DNA of 64,000 bases from Neorhizobium galegae (GCF_017877055.1 NZ_JAGIPG010000004.1:186001-250000), one strand, 5' to 3'; shown: positions 25,558-34,538, counted from the first letter of the stretch. Program-made: numbers and translations. Notes: a model not told the origin generated them from the sequence alone.

Positions 25558-26366
25558 GCGTCTCTGGCCCGTCCGGTGCCATAGTGGCCAGTCCATCCCT
25601 GTCCGCCGCTAAGGCGGGCAGGTTTGTTTCCTTGTTGAAATCCCTGATCTGGATTGCGGCATTCTTGGCTGTAGTAGAGCTGCTCGTCCTAGTGCTAGGC
25701 ATCAGACCCTATTACCTGCCGCGGCCGAGTGCGATCGCAGCCGCTTTCTGGGCCACGCCACAGGCCTATCTGCTCAGCATGTGGCGTACCTTGCTGGAAA
25801 CGGTCATCGGTTTCGTGGCCGGTAGTCTTTTCGGCGTTGCGACGGGCGTGCTCTTCCACCGTTGGACCATGCTGAGAGAGTTGTTCTTTCCTCTCTTCGT
25901 GGTGTCGCAGACCATTCCGGTCATCGCCTTCGGCGCGGTCGTCGTTCTCTGGTTCGGTAATACGCTGCTCGCCAAGGCCGTCATTTCCTTCTACATCAGC
26001 TTCCTGCCGGTCACCGTTAACGCTCTCCTTGGGTTCGCGGCCGTCGATCCGCGCCAGGTCGCGCTGATGCGCAGCTTCGGCGCCAAGGAGGGCCAGATCC
26101 TGCGTCGGCTCTATCTTCCGGCCGCCCTGCCGCAGATCTTCGTCGCCCTCAAGCTCGCCTCGTCGCTGTCGCTGATCGGCGCCATCGTCGGCGAATGGTT
26201 CGGGGATACGACAGGCCTCGGCGTGCTTCTGCTGCAGGCCATGTACAACGAGAATGTCGTCGGCATCTGGGTAACCATCGTCGCCTCCGCCTGCCTGGGG
26301 ATCGGCCTTTATGCCGTCGTCTCCGAAGCCGAACGGCGGATCGTCTTCTGGGGGGCGGAACAATGA
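25554..26366 (+). CDS. ABC transporter permease (SsuC/ThiX type), first copy
   Basis: A 270-residue inner-membrane permease. Membrane segments begin at LKSLIWIAAFLAVVELLVLV; the ATPase-contact loop is LMRSFGAKEGQILRRLYLPA, and VGEWFGDTTGLGVLLLQAMY is the usual late periplasmic/membrane turn in this family. It begins inside the last codons of the binding-protein gene and overlaps the following permease by ATGA. Two permeases for one ATPase point to a heterodimeric membrane core, as in ThiX-type and RibX-type systems with paired subunits. Confidence 0.9.
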   Translation: MSVSGPSGAIVASPSLSAAKAGRFVSLLKSLIWIAAFLAVVELLVLVLGIRPYYLPRPSAIAAAFWATPQAYLLSMWRTLLETVIGFVAGSLFGVATGVLFHRWTMLRELFFPLFVVSQTIPVIAFGAVVVLWFGNTLLAKAVISFYISFLPVTVNALLGFAAVDPRQVALMRSFGAKEGQILRRLYLPAALPQIFVALKLASSLSLIGAIVGEWFGDTTGLGVLLLQAMYNENVVGIWVTIVASACLGIGLYAVVSEAERRIVFWGAEQ

Positions 26367-27124
26367 CGACCGTGGCTGCAAGCAACAACGCGCGCCGCAT
26401 CAGCCGCGGCTTCGCCGGAGCTTTTCTTCTCGCTGCGATCTGGGAGCTGAGTGCCCGCGGTTTCAACCTGCCGGCCTATGTCCTTCCCTCCGTCAGCAGC
26501 ATTCTCAGCGGCATGATCACGGATGCCGGCAAACTCGCCGCGGCTGCCCGCTTCACCGCGACGGAGGCGCTGGCCGGCTATCTGCTGGGCTGCGTCATCG
26601 GCATTGCCGCCGCCGTCGGAGTGAGCATGGTTCCCCGCACCCGCGGCGTCGTCATGTCGGTTGCGACTGCCATCAACTCGGTGCCCGTGGTTGCCTATTC
26701 GCCGCTCGTTCTGCTCTGGTTCGGCATCGGCATGACGTCGAAGATCGTCATGGTCGCGGTTGCGGTCAGCTTCACCGTCTTCCTGAGCACCCTTGCAGGG
26801 CTTGACCGCGTCGATCGTAGATCGGTCGATCTGGTTCGATCTTTCGGCGCGGGGCGGATGGCGGCGTTATGGCGCTTGCGTCTTCCGACCGCGCTGCCGC
26901 TGATCATTGCCGGCATGCGGGTATCAACCGTCCGCAGCGTCATCGTCGCCATCGTCACGGAGATGCTGGGAGCCCATGGCGGCCTCGGCTGGGTGATCTA
27001 CCAGGCCGTATTGCAGATCGATTTCGTACAAGTCTGGGCGGCGATCATCGTCGCGTCGGCAATCAGCCTCTGCTTCTTCGGTGCGATCAGCTTCGTCGAG
27101 CAGCGTTACATTTTCTGGAAATGA
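26363..27124 (+). CDS. ABC transporter permease (SsuC/ThiX type), second copy
   Basis: A 253-residue permease homologous to its upstream neighbour: GFAGAFLLAAIWELSARGFN, then VVAYSPLVLLWFGIGMTSKI and the contact loop LVRSFGAGRMAALWRLRLPT. The start at 26363 overlaps the preceding stop by ATGA, so the longer frame upstream is a shadow. Its own stop again overlaps the start of the monooxygenase gene (ATGA). The unbroken chain of four coupled genes indicates that importer and monooxygenase are made together. Confidence 0.9.
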   Translation: MTTVAASNNARRISRGFAGAFLLAAIWELSARGFNLPAYVLPSVSSILSGMITDAGKLAAAARFTATEALAGYLLGCVIGIAAAVGVSMVPRTRGVVMSVATAINSVPVVAYSPLVLLWFGIGMTSKIVMVAVAVSFTVFLSTLAGLDRVDRRSVDLVRSFGAGRMAALWRLRLPTALPLIIAGMRVSTVRSVIVAIVTEMLGAHGGLGWVIYQAVLQIDFVQVWAAIIVASAISLCFFGAISFVEQRYIFWK

Positions 27125-28434
27125 GCAATCTTATGACGCGTCGCATTCACTTCGGCCTTTTCCTCCTCGGCACCGGCAGCCATGTCGCCGGATGGCGGGT
27201 ACCGGGGGCGATGGATAGTTTTCAAGACATCGGGATGGTCAGAAGCATTGCCATGGAGGCGGAGCGCGGCCTTTTCGATCTCATTTTTATGGGCGACAAC
27301 CTCAATGCTGATCCTGGAGCCCACCCATCCTATACGGCGCGGCTCGAACCGCTCACGCTTCTCGCCGCGATTGCTGGCGCAACGCGTCATATCGGTCTCG
27401 GCGCCACTATGTCGACGACCTATAGCGATCCGTTCACGGTTGCGCGTGCCTTCGCCTCGCTCGACCATATCAGCGGCGGCCGCGCCGCCTGGAACGCGGT
27501 GACGACGGCCAATCCGGCGGCGGCGGCCAATTTTGGGACGATCCATCCGGACCACTCCAAACGTTACGAGATCGCCGAGGAATTCCTCACGGTCGTACGC
27601 GGCCTGTGGGATTGTTGGGACGACGATGCGATCGTCGCCGACCGGGAAAGCGGCGTTTATATCGATCCGGCAAAGGTCCGTGCACTCAGTCACGACGGCG
27701 CCCATTTCAAGGTCAAGGGGCCGATCAACATCAGCCGCTCCCCGCAAGGGCAGCCGATCATTCTGCAGGCCGGTGGATCGGGCCCGGGGCAGGAACTTGC
27801 GGCCAAGTCCGCCGATGTCGTCTTTTCCGTGACCCAGGATCTCGACGAGGCGCGCACCTTTTACGCCTCGGTAAAGGGGCGGCTGCCGAAATACGGACGC
27901 TCTACGGATTCGATGGTGATATTGCCAGGTGTGATGCCCATCGTCGGGCGGACCGAGCGCGAAGCACATGACAAGCTCGCCGAGTTGCAGGGTTTCATCA
28001 GCGAGACCAATGGGCTTTCCATCCTCAGCGACCGCTTCGGCGTGGACATGAGCCAGTTCGACCTCGACGGACCGATCCCCGATATCGGCCCCTCGGACAA
28101 TTATCACGCTTTTGCCCAGGTCATGCTGGACAAGGCAAGACGGGAGAATATGCGCCTTCGCGATCTCTACAACCTCGTTGCCGCCGCCCGCGGCCACTGG
28201 GTTCTCTGTGGCACGCCGGACTATGTGGCCGATACGCTGGAGACGTGGTTCACGACGGGTGCGGCGGACGGCTTCAACATCATGCCATCGCATTTTCTCG
28301 GAGGATTGACGGATTTCGTCGATATGGTGGTTCCGCTCCTGCAGGAGCGTGGGCTCTACCGCACGGAATACGAGGGTACAACGCTGCGCGACCGCATGGG
28401 TTTTGCAGGGCCGCCGCGTGTCAAGCAGCGGTGA
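27121..28434 (+). CDS. LLM-class flavin-dependent monooxygenase (NtaA/SnaA/DszA-like), first copy
   Basis: A 437-residue bacterial-luciferase-like enzyme. Family blocks are IHFGLFLLGTGSHVAGWR, RGLFDLIFMGDNL, TYSDPFTVARAFASLDHISG then GRAAWNAVTTANP, and YVADTLETWFTTGAADGFNI. NtaA-type enzymes use FMNH2 from a separate reductase and O2 to oxidise N-, S- or ring-carbon sites (nitrilotriacetate, dibenzothiophene sulfone; RutA for uracil is more distant). No flavin reductase gene is in the operon. Translational coupling with the permease gene suggests that it attacks the imported compound. Confidence 0.9.
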   Translation: MSNLMTRRIHFGLFLLGTGSHVAGWRVPGAMDSFQDIGMVRSIAMEAERGLFDLIFMGDNLNADPGAHPSYTARLEPLTLLAAIAGATRHIGLGATMSTTYSDPFTVARAFASLDHISGGRAAWNAVTTANPAAAANFGTIHPDHSKRYEIAEEFLTVVRGLWDCWDDDAIVADRESGVYIDPAKVRALSHDGAHFKVKGPINISRSPQGQPIILQAGGSGPGQELAAKSADVVFSVTQDLDEARTFYASVKGRLPKYGRSTDSMVILPGVMPIVGRTEREAHDKLAELQGFISETNGLSILSDRFGVDMSQFDLDGPIPDIGPSDNYHAFAQVMLDKARRENMRLRDLYNLVAAARGHWVLCGTPDYVADTLETWFTTGAADGFNIMPSHFLGGLTDFVDMVVPLLQERGLYRTEYEGTTLRDRMGFAGPPRVKQR

Positions 28435-28760
28435 GTTGTTCTCACCTGGTCCAGAGAGTCAATTTGCTGGCTTTTCCAGATGAACCTGCGCTCATGGCTG
28501 GCAAGCTTTCTCAGCGGGCGCGCAACGCACGAAAGCCCCATCCACAACATTGGAGCAGTGTCCGGGCGGCAGCAGACCTGGTTTTTCAGCCTCCGGGACT
28601 CGCCACGCAGGATCGATAGTTCGGACCACGGGGCGCAGCGGAACGAAATTGTCATAAGACGTCGGTTTGAGAAAAATCCTTTTCTTATAAAATCTATCGT
28701 TTCACTGCACTTTTATCCCGGCCGGTGTTCGACACCGATTATCAGCTGGGGAACCGACCC

Positions 28761-29744
28761 GTGAACCGACGTACATTCCTTTCCTTCGCCTCCACCCTCT
28801 CACTGGGCCTCGCGCTCGGTCGTCCGACTGAAGCTGTTGCTGCGGTCGATCCAACCACGACGCTTGCTGTTGCCGATCAGAGCGAATTCGTTCGCAATCT
28901 TCTCGATGCGAGCGGGGAGGCACCGAAGCTCGGGTTCAAGGCAAGTTTTCCCAATTTCGCCGGCGGCCCCGCCATTCTCGAGGCGATGCGCGCCGGTGCT
29001 ATCGATATTGCCTATGTCGGTGATACGCCGCCTATCCAGGCGCGAGCCGCAGGCACACTTCTCCCGGTCATCGGCACGTTCACGCGCGACGTCGCGCAAT
29101 ATCGCCTGACGAGCCGTCCCGGTCTGGTGATCAACAAGCTGGCGGACCTCAAGGGCAGGAAGCTCAGCTATGTCGAAGGATCCGGCAGGCAAGTCTTCCT
29201 GATCGAAGCCCTGAATCGTGCGGGTCTTTCGCTGAAGGATGTCGAGCTCGTCAATCTGCGCGTTGCCGATCTTCCCGACGCTGTGCGCTCCGGAGCCGTT
29301 GACGTCGCCGTTCTGACCGAACCGCATGTTACCCGACTGACGAAACAGGCAGGGGCCTCGCCGGTTCTCGATCCGGTCGAACGCCAGATCCTGCCGAGCA
29401 CCAGCTATTTCTATGCCCGACCCGCGGTTCTTGCCGATCCGAAAAAGATCGCGGCCATCGAGACCTTTCTCGGCGCGTTCACCCGCGCGGCCAAGTGGGC
29501 GAATGGCAACAGGCAGACCTGGGGGAAGTTCTACTATACCGATTTCCAGCGAATCTCGCCCGACGATACGGCGGCGATCCTGGCGGCAGAATCGCCGCTT
29601 GTCTTGCAAACATCGGCAGAAGCCATCCCCCATCACCAGAAGCTGATTGATATCCTCTATCAGGCCGGTTCAATCAAGGAGCGTTTTGACGCCAGGACGT
29701 CGTTCGCCAACACCTTTGATCCCGTCATCGTGGCTGCGCGCTAA
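28761..29744 (+). CDS. ABC transporter substrate-binding protein (aliphatic sulfonate type)
   Basis: A 327-residue periplasmic protein. The N terminus VNRRTFLSFASTLSLGLALG has a Tat-like RR motif and hydrophobic stretch. The mature part has LAVADQSEFVRNLLDASGEA, GAIDIAYVGDTPPIQARAAG and LKGRKLSYVEGSGRQVFLIE, the pattern of SsuA-like proteins. I prefer the GTG at 28761 because it puts the RR motif at residues 3-4; another GTG at 28725 is in frame. The ligand may be a sulfonate, sulfate ester or related organosulfur compound. It heads the third operon of the cluster. Confidence 0.85.
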   Translation: MNRRTFLSFASTLSLGLALGRPTEAVAAVDPTTTLAVADQSEFVRNLLDASGEAPKLGFKASFPNFAGGPAILEAMRAGAIDIAYVGDTPPIQARAAGTLLPVIGTFTRDVAQYRLTSRPGLVINKLADLKGRKLSYVEGSGRQVFLIEALNRAGLSLKDVELVNLRVADLPDAVRSGAVDVAVLTEPHVTRLTKQAGASPVLDPVERQILPSTSYFYARPAVLADPKKIAAIETFLGAFTRAAKWANGNRQTWGKFYYTDFQRISPDDTAAILAAESPLVLQTSAEAIPHHQKLIDILYQAGSIKERFDARTSFANTFDPVIVAAR

Positions 29745-29781
29745 TCGGTTTGTCGATCTTTGAAAGATACGAGGAGGAACC

Positions 29782-30645
29782 GTGACAGATTACACTTCAT
29801 ATCCGTATCTTGCGGCGCGACTGCAACGGGCGCAGCCCGGCGACGATCAGCAGGCGCGAACCGGTAAAGCCGTTCGCCTGACGCCGGGTCGGCTTCCGGC
29901 CGGAGCAAGACTGATCGGTCCTCTCTTGCTGCTTTTTGTCTGGGAGGCTGCTTCCCGCCTCGGGATCCTCTCGGCTTATACGCTGACCGCTCCGTCGACC
30001 GCAGTCGTGACCGGATACGAGATGCTGGCCGATGGCATGCTGCTGCCGCACCTGATGGCGTCGGCTGGCCGCGCCTATGCAGGGCTTTTCCTCGGTGTCA
30101 CGGTCGGCGTCCTGCTCGCTCTCCTGTCCGGGCTGACCCGAAGCGGAGAGGCGCTGATTGACGGCGTAGTGCAGATCAAGCGCGCCGTCCCGACGCTGGC
30201 ACTCGTTCCGCTCGTCATCATATGGCTCGGCATTGGCGAGGCAATGAAGATTTTCCTGATCTTCACCGCGGTTCTGGTGCCGGTCTACATCAACACCCAC
30301 GCGGCGCTGCGGGGAATTGATATCGGCCATGTGGAACTCGCTCGCACGCTCGGTCTCACGCGGGGCGAATTCATCCGCAAGGTGGCCCTGCCCGGCGCTC
30401 TGCCTGGCTTCTTCGTGTCGCTGCGGCTGGCTGTAACCCTCTGCTGGACGGCGCTCGTCGTTCTTGAGCTCATCAATACCCAAACGGGAATCGGATATCT
30501 CATGAACCGCGCGCGCGACTGGGGGCAGACCGATGTCATCGTCGTCGGGATATTCATTTATGCGATCCTCGGGCTCGTCTCCGATACCGTCGTTCGGCTG
30601 ATCGAGGCCCGTGCGCTCGCTTATCGGAGGGCATTGGGAGCATGA
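29782..30645 (+). CDS. ABC transporter permease (SsuC type)
   Basis: A 287-residue permease. The first membrane stretch is LIGPLLLLFVWEAASRLGIL; the ATPase-contact loop is LARTLGLTRGEFIRKVALPG, followed by LEL-INTQTGIGYLM. AGGAGGAACC precedes a GTG start at 29782. Its stop overlaps the ATPase start (ATGA at 30642-30645). With one permease and one ATPase this is a homodimeric SsuABC-like importer, unlike the two-permease system upstream. Confidence 0.9.
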   Translation: MTDYTSYPYLAARLQRAQPGDDQQARTGKAVRLTPGRLPAGARLIGPLLLLFVWEAASRLGILSAYTLTAPSTAVVTGYEMLADGMLLPHLMASAGRAYAGLFLGVTVGVLLALLSGLTRSGEALIDGVVQIKRAVPTLALVPLVIIWLGIGEAMKIFLIFTAVLVPVYINTHAALRGIDIGHVELARTLGLTRGEFIRKVALPGALPGFFVSLRLAVTLCWTALVVLELINTQTGIGYLMNRARDWGQTDVIVVGIFIYAILGLVSDTVVRLIEARALAYRRALGA

Positions 30646-31370
30646 ACGTTCACACCTCTTCGTTTTCGTCGGTGTCGCTCCGTAATCTGTCCCGCGGTTT
30701 CGGCGACAAGACCATCCTAAAGGACATCACACTCGAAATCCCCAAGGGTCAGTTCGTCGCCCTTCTCGGTGAATCCGGATCCGGCAAGACGACACTCCTG
30801 CGGGCGCTCGCGGGTCTGGACGACGATGCGGTGACCGAGGGAGAGTTCCGGAGGCCGGATAACACATCGGTACTGTTTCAGGATGCGCGATTGTTGCCCT
30901 GGATGAGCGTCATCGACAACTTGACACTCGGCTTGCGGCGGTCTGACGCGAAAGCCACAGCGCGTACGATGCTGGAAGCCGTAGGCCTCGGTGACAAGGC
31001 GGATGTCTGGCCCTCCACGTTGTCCGGCGGGCAGAAGCAGCGGGCGGCGCTTGCAAGGTCGCTGCTGCGCCGGCCGGAACTCCTGCTGGCGGACGAACCG
31101 TTCGGTGCCCTTGATGCCTTGACCCGGATCCGGATGCACGGTCTTCTCTTCCATCTGGTCGAGCAGACCAAGCCGGCGGTCGTCCTCGTGACCCATGACG
31201 TCGATGAAGCGTTGCTGCTGTCTGATCGCATTCTGGTCCTGAGGGATGGGCGGATCGCCGAGGATCATCAGGTGGACCTGCCGCATCCGCGCAGCCCCGG
31301 CCATCCCGTCCTTATGGAACTCCGTCGCATGCTGCTTACCAGCTTCGGCGTTGAACAAAACCTCATCTGA
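30642..31370 (+). CDS. ABC transporter ATP-binding protein (SsuB type)
   Basis: A 242-residue ATPase. Walker A LLGESGSGKTTLLRALAGLD, Q-loop LFQDARLLPW, signature STLSGGQKQRAALARSL, Walker B LLLADEPFGALDALTR and switch His VTHDVDEALLLSDR. It lacks C-terminal extensions. Coupled to the permease upstream by ATGA; the monooxygenase gene starts 11 bases after its stop. This gene order (binding protein, permease, ATPase, LLM enzyme) recalls ssu operons, in which SsuD desulfonates alkanesulfonates. Confidence 0.9.
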   Translation: MNVHTSSFSSVSLRNLSRGFGDKTILKDITLEIPKGQFVALLGESGSGKTTLLRALAGLDDDAVTEGEFRRPDNTSVLFQDARLLPWMSVIDNLTLGLRRSDAKATARTMLEAVGLGDKADVWPSTLSGGQKQRAALARSLLRRPELLLADEPFGALDALTRIRMHGLLFHLVEQTKPAVVLVTHDVDEALLLSDRILVLRDGRIAEDHQVDLPHPRSPGHPVLMELRRMLLTSFGVEQNLI

Positions 31371-31381
31371 GAGAAAGCCCC

Positions 31382-32719
31382 ATGACGCGTCAGCTGCATT
31401 TCAACCTTTTCCTGATGCCCCGCGGCCACCATGAGGGCGCATGGCGCCATCCGGATTCGACGCGCCGAGCGCTCACCGATCTGGAACTCTACGTCGAGGC
31501 CGCGCGGATCGCCGAGGCTGCTAAATTTGACGCGGTGTTCCTCGCCGATACTCTTGTCGCTCCCAATAACGGCGGGCTAGTGGCAAGCGGTGCGATGGAG
31601 CCCATCACCCTCCTTTCGGCGCTGGCTGCCCGTACAGACAGGATCGGCCTGATCGGAACCGCTTCGACGACCTACAGCCTGCCCTATACGCATGCCCGGC
31701 AGTTCGCCTCGCTCGACCATCTTTCCGGTGGACGCGCCGGGTGGAATATCGTGACGTCCTGGGCTCCGCAGGCTGGCCTCAACTATGGTCTGGAGCAGGA
31801 TGTCGGCCATGGCGACCGTTATGCGATCGCCGAGGAGTTTGTGGAGGCGGTCGACGCGCTGTGGCGAAGCTTCCCTTCCGAAGCGATCCACGACAATCGG
31901 GAAACCGGTCAATATCTCGACCCGTCTCTGATCCAGCCGGCCAACTACAACGGGAAACACTATCGCACGCAGGGGCCGCTGAACGTGCCGAGCAGCCCGC
32001 AGGGCCGTCCAGTCTATATTCAGGCGGGCCAGTCGGATTCCGGTCGCGGCTTTGCGGCGCGTTGGGCAGAGGCGATTTTCACGGCGCATCTTGGCAAGGA
32101 AACCGCGCAATCCTTCTACTCCGACGTGAAGAGGCGGGCGGTAGGCTACGGGCGCCGGCCGGAGGATATCGTGGTCCTGCCGGGCATCAGCGCCGCGATC
32201 GGATCGACCACGCATGAAGCACAGCAGGTTTGGGAGGAGCTTGACGCGTTGACAAGCCCTCAGATCGGCCTTGCCCGGCTTTCAGCGCGGTTCGGCGGGC
32301 ATGACTTCTCGGGCATCCCGCTCGACCGCGTTCTGACACGGGGCGATTTTCCCGATCCGACGCAGGTCGAAGCCTCCAAGAGCCGTGCAACGGGGTATGT
32401 CGATCTCGCTCTCAAGGAAGGTCTGACACTGCGCGGGTTGCTTCAGAAGCTGGCTGGCGCAAGAGGGCACTTCACCGCCACCGGAACGCCGGAGCAGATT
32501 GCGGACATCATCGAGGACTGGTTCAGGACCGGAGCAGCGGATGGCTTCAACGTCATGCCTCCGATCGTCAACAAGCAGCTCGAAGTGTTTGCGACCGAAG
32601 TTGTTCCAATCCTACGCAAACGCAATCTCTTCCGAACCGAATACGAAGGCGGCACCTTGCGGTCGCATTTCGGTCTTAAGCCGGTAGAGCCGAAGTTGCC
32701 GCTCGCCGATACCGCCTGA
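31382..32719 (+). CDS. LLM-class flavin-dependent monooxygenase (NtaA/SnaA-like), second copy
   Basis: A 445-residue paralogue of the enzyme at 27121. Blocks: LHFNLFLMPRGHHEGAWRHP, AAKFDAVFLADTLV, TYSLPYTHARQFASLDHLSG then GRAGWNIVTSWAPQAGLNYG, and IADIIEDWFRTGAADGFNVM. It belongs to the NtaA/DszA subgroup and not to the shorter SsuD type, so simple alkanesulfonates are not the obvious substrate. GAGAAAGCCCC precedes the ATG. A flavin reductase must be supplied from elsewhere. No signal follows the operon that I can call a terminator. Confidence 0.9.
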   Translation: MTRQLHFNLFLMPRGHHEGAWRHPDSTRRALTDLELYVEAARIAEAAKFDAVFLADTLVAPNNGGLVASGAMEPITLLSALAARTDRIGLIGTASTTYSLPYTHARQFASLDHLSGGRAGWNIVTSWAPQAGLNYGLEQDVGHGDRYAIAEEFVEAVDALWRSFPSEAIHDNRETGQYLDPSLIQPANYNGKHYRTQGPLNVPSSPQGRPVYIQAGQSDSGRGFAARWAEAIFTAHLGKETAQSFYSDVKRRAVGYGRRPEDIVVLPGISAAIGSTTHEAQQVWEELDALTSPQIGLARLSARFGGHDFSGIPLDRVLTRGDFPDPTQVEASKSRATGYVDLALKEGLTLRGLLQKLAGARGHFTATGTPEQIADIIEDWFRTGAADGFNVMPPIVNKQLEVFATEVVPILRKRNLFRTEYEGGTLRSHFGLKPVEPKLPLADTA

Positions 32720-33479
32720 GATTTGATATTCCGGTAGACTAGACGTTGCGGCGTACCTTCGCAGCACACTGGCCTGATCTCTTCGACTGACTGGTCGAAA
32801 GAAGGGCAAGCCGGGCTCCGTGCGCCCTAGCAGATCCAGAGCGTAGGCGGCGCGAAGGAGGTGGTTGGGACGCGCCTGCCTCGACGCCGCGGCAAGTTGC
32901 GCGACGAGGCGGCCGGGGAGCATGAGCCCGGCCTTCTCCAGCGCGTGCCCAGTTCCTCGATATTCTGCAGTCGATCCGGGTCTTCCATGGGATCACCGGC
33001 GGCTGCCACTGATCGAGCTTGCATCAGGCTGAACTTGCCATCCAGCTGTTCGTCTCCCTCGATCTCCAGACCCGGCCAGGCTCCATTGCGGTCGCCGATC
33101 GGCCAGCGGCCGGTCTGGCTCACTGCGTCGAAGCGACGTGGGCCGAGTCTTGCAGGTCGAAGCACTAGAGCCATGGCCTGGCGGGGCGGGGTGGCGAGAT
33201 TCGGCCTGAAAGTCGAGGCCAGGCGCTGGGCGCAGAGGTGACGCCGGCATAGAGCACAGCAGGGTGGCTGCCGAACTCGATACGTAGCACTGCGCGAAAC
33301 CGGCGGGCAGGACGCATTCTCATCCACGACATCGCCAGCATGGTCGAGGAATTGGCGACAAAGTAGATGCCCTGATCGAACTACCGGATTTCCAAGCGTA
33401 GCACTTGGCCGTCGGGGCACCAATTGATGGGGAGAGGATAGGTCTGTTATGCGACCGTTCCCTACGATATTCTCGGCGG
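32720..33479. other. 760-base gap with degenerate coding-like sequence
   Basis: No intact gene is supported. On the reverse strand the stretch at about 32830-33170 reads like decayed protein in two frames: WPIGDRNGAWPGLEIEGDEQ with QNIEELGTRW (frame one), then after an apparent shift LVAQLAAASRQARPNHLLRA with AYALDLLGRT. I do not recognise the family. The flanking sequence is Arg/Ser/Pro-rich in every frame. Confidence 0.3.
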
Positions 33480-34538
33480 ATGAAACTCAGCCAGACCATA
33501 CGGTTTTGTACCTCCGCAGACGGCACCCGTATCGCCGTCGCGTCTTGTGGACAGGGCCAGGTGATCCTGCGGGCGGCGCATTGGCTCAGCCACGTCGACT
33601 ATGATCTCGAGAGCCCGGTTTGGCGGCCCTGGCTCCGGGCGATGTCTGCCCGGAACCGGTTTGTACGCTACGACCCGCGCGGCTGCGGCCTGTCGGACCG
33701 GCATGTATCCGACCTTTCGCTCGACGCGTGGCACGCCGACCTTGATGCCGTTGCTGCTTCGATCGAGGATCCGCGCTTTGTTCTCCTCGGTCTTTCACAG
33801 GGCGGCGCACTCGCTATCGCGTATGCGCTGAGGTATCCAGAGCGGGTCTCGCATCTGGTTCTCCTAAACGCGTATGGCCAGGGCGCCCGGACGAGAGCTC
33901 AGACTGAGGCCGAGCGGCTGGAAGCCGAAACACTTGTCAATTTCGTTCGCATCGGCTGGGGACGAGACAATCCGGCATTTTGTCAATTTTTCACCAACCT
34001 CTTCATCCCCGACGGCACGCCTGAGCAGCATCGCTGGTGGGGTGATCTGGAGCGCCTAACTGCAACACCTGAGGTTGCGGCGCAATTGCTTTGGCAAATG
34101 CAGGGGATCGATGTGCTGCAGCTTGCGACGATGCTTCGCGTACCGACGTTGATCGCGCATAGCCGTGGCGACGTGCGCGTGCCGTTCGACCAGGGCTGCA
34201 AGCTTGCCGCCGCAATTCCAGGCGCCAGCTTCGTGCCGTTAGAGAGCAAGAACCACGTGCTCTTGCCAGATGAACCCGCATGGGGCGTATTTCAGGCAGA
34301 ACTCGCCGCTTTTCTCGGGCAGGACAGCCCCGTACGACCGCGCGCCGTCAGCGAGGCGGATCTCACACCCGCCGAGGCGGCCCTTCTCGACCTCGTGGCG
34401 GAAGGCCTCGACAACCGTGCGATCGCAGAACGGCTTGGCAAGAGCGTCAAAACCGTACGAAATCAGCTGTCGGTGATCTTCGGCAAACTCGGCGTGCATA
34501 GCCGCGCGCAGGCGATCGTCATCGCACTCTCCAATTAG
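33480..34538 (+). CDS. Alpha/beta hydrolase fused to a LuxR-type helix-turn-helix
   Basis: A 352-residue two-domain protein. Residues about 1-280 are an alpha/beta hydrolase with VRYDPRGCGLSD and the nucleophile elbow LLGLSQGGALAIAYAL (Ser106); the catalytic His is likely in LESKNHVLLPDEPAW. Residues about 290-350 are a LuxR-type DNA-binding domain: LTPAEAALLDLVAEGLDNRA, IAERLGKSVKTVRNQLSVIF and GKLGVHSRAQAI. The fusion suggests a regulator whose sensor binds or hydrolyses a small ester or lactone. The start at 33480 fits the domain; upstream codons to 33405 are poor. No strong ribosome-binding site is visible. Confidence 0.85.
   Translation: MKLSQTIRFCTSADGTRIAVASCGQGQVILRAAHWLSHVDYDLESPVWRPWLRAMSARNRFVRYDPRGCGLSDRHVSDLSLDAWHADLDAVAASIEDPRFVLLGLSQGGALAIAYALRYPERVSHLVLLNAYGQGARTRAQTEAERLEAETLVNFVRIGWGRDNPAFCQFFTNLFIPDGTPEQHRWWGDLERLTATPEVAAQLLWQMQGIDVLQLATMLRVPTLIAHSRGDVRVPFDQGCKLAAAIPGASFVPLESKNHVLLPDEPAWGVFQAELAAFLGQDSPVRPRAVSEADLTPAEAALLDLVAEGLDNRAIAERLGKSVKTVRNQLSVIFGKLGVHSRAQAIVIALSN

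Noticed and set aside
27106..28293. 395-residue reverse frame opposite the first LLM monooxygenase
   Set aside because: Shadow of a strong coding sequence; no recognisable domain or ribosome-binding site.
27121..28434. Naming the first LLM enzyme nitrilotriacetate monooxygenase, and the second likewise
   Set aside because: The family is right, but NtaA, DszA, SnaA and related enzymes share these blocks and have different substrates; no residue seen here decides.
28435..28760. A gene or promoter in the 326-base gap before the SsuA-like gene
   Set aside because: All frames are shadow-like. TTGAGA and TATAAA around 28667-28692 are only 13 bases apart, too close for a standard promoter; the stretch is AT-rich but nothing firm can be called.
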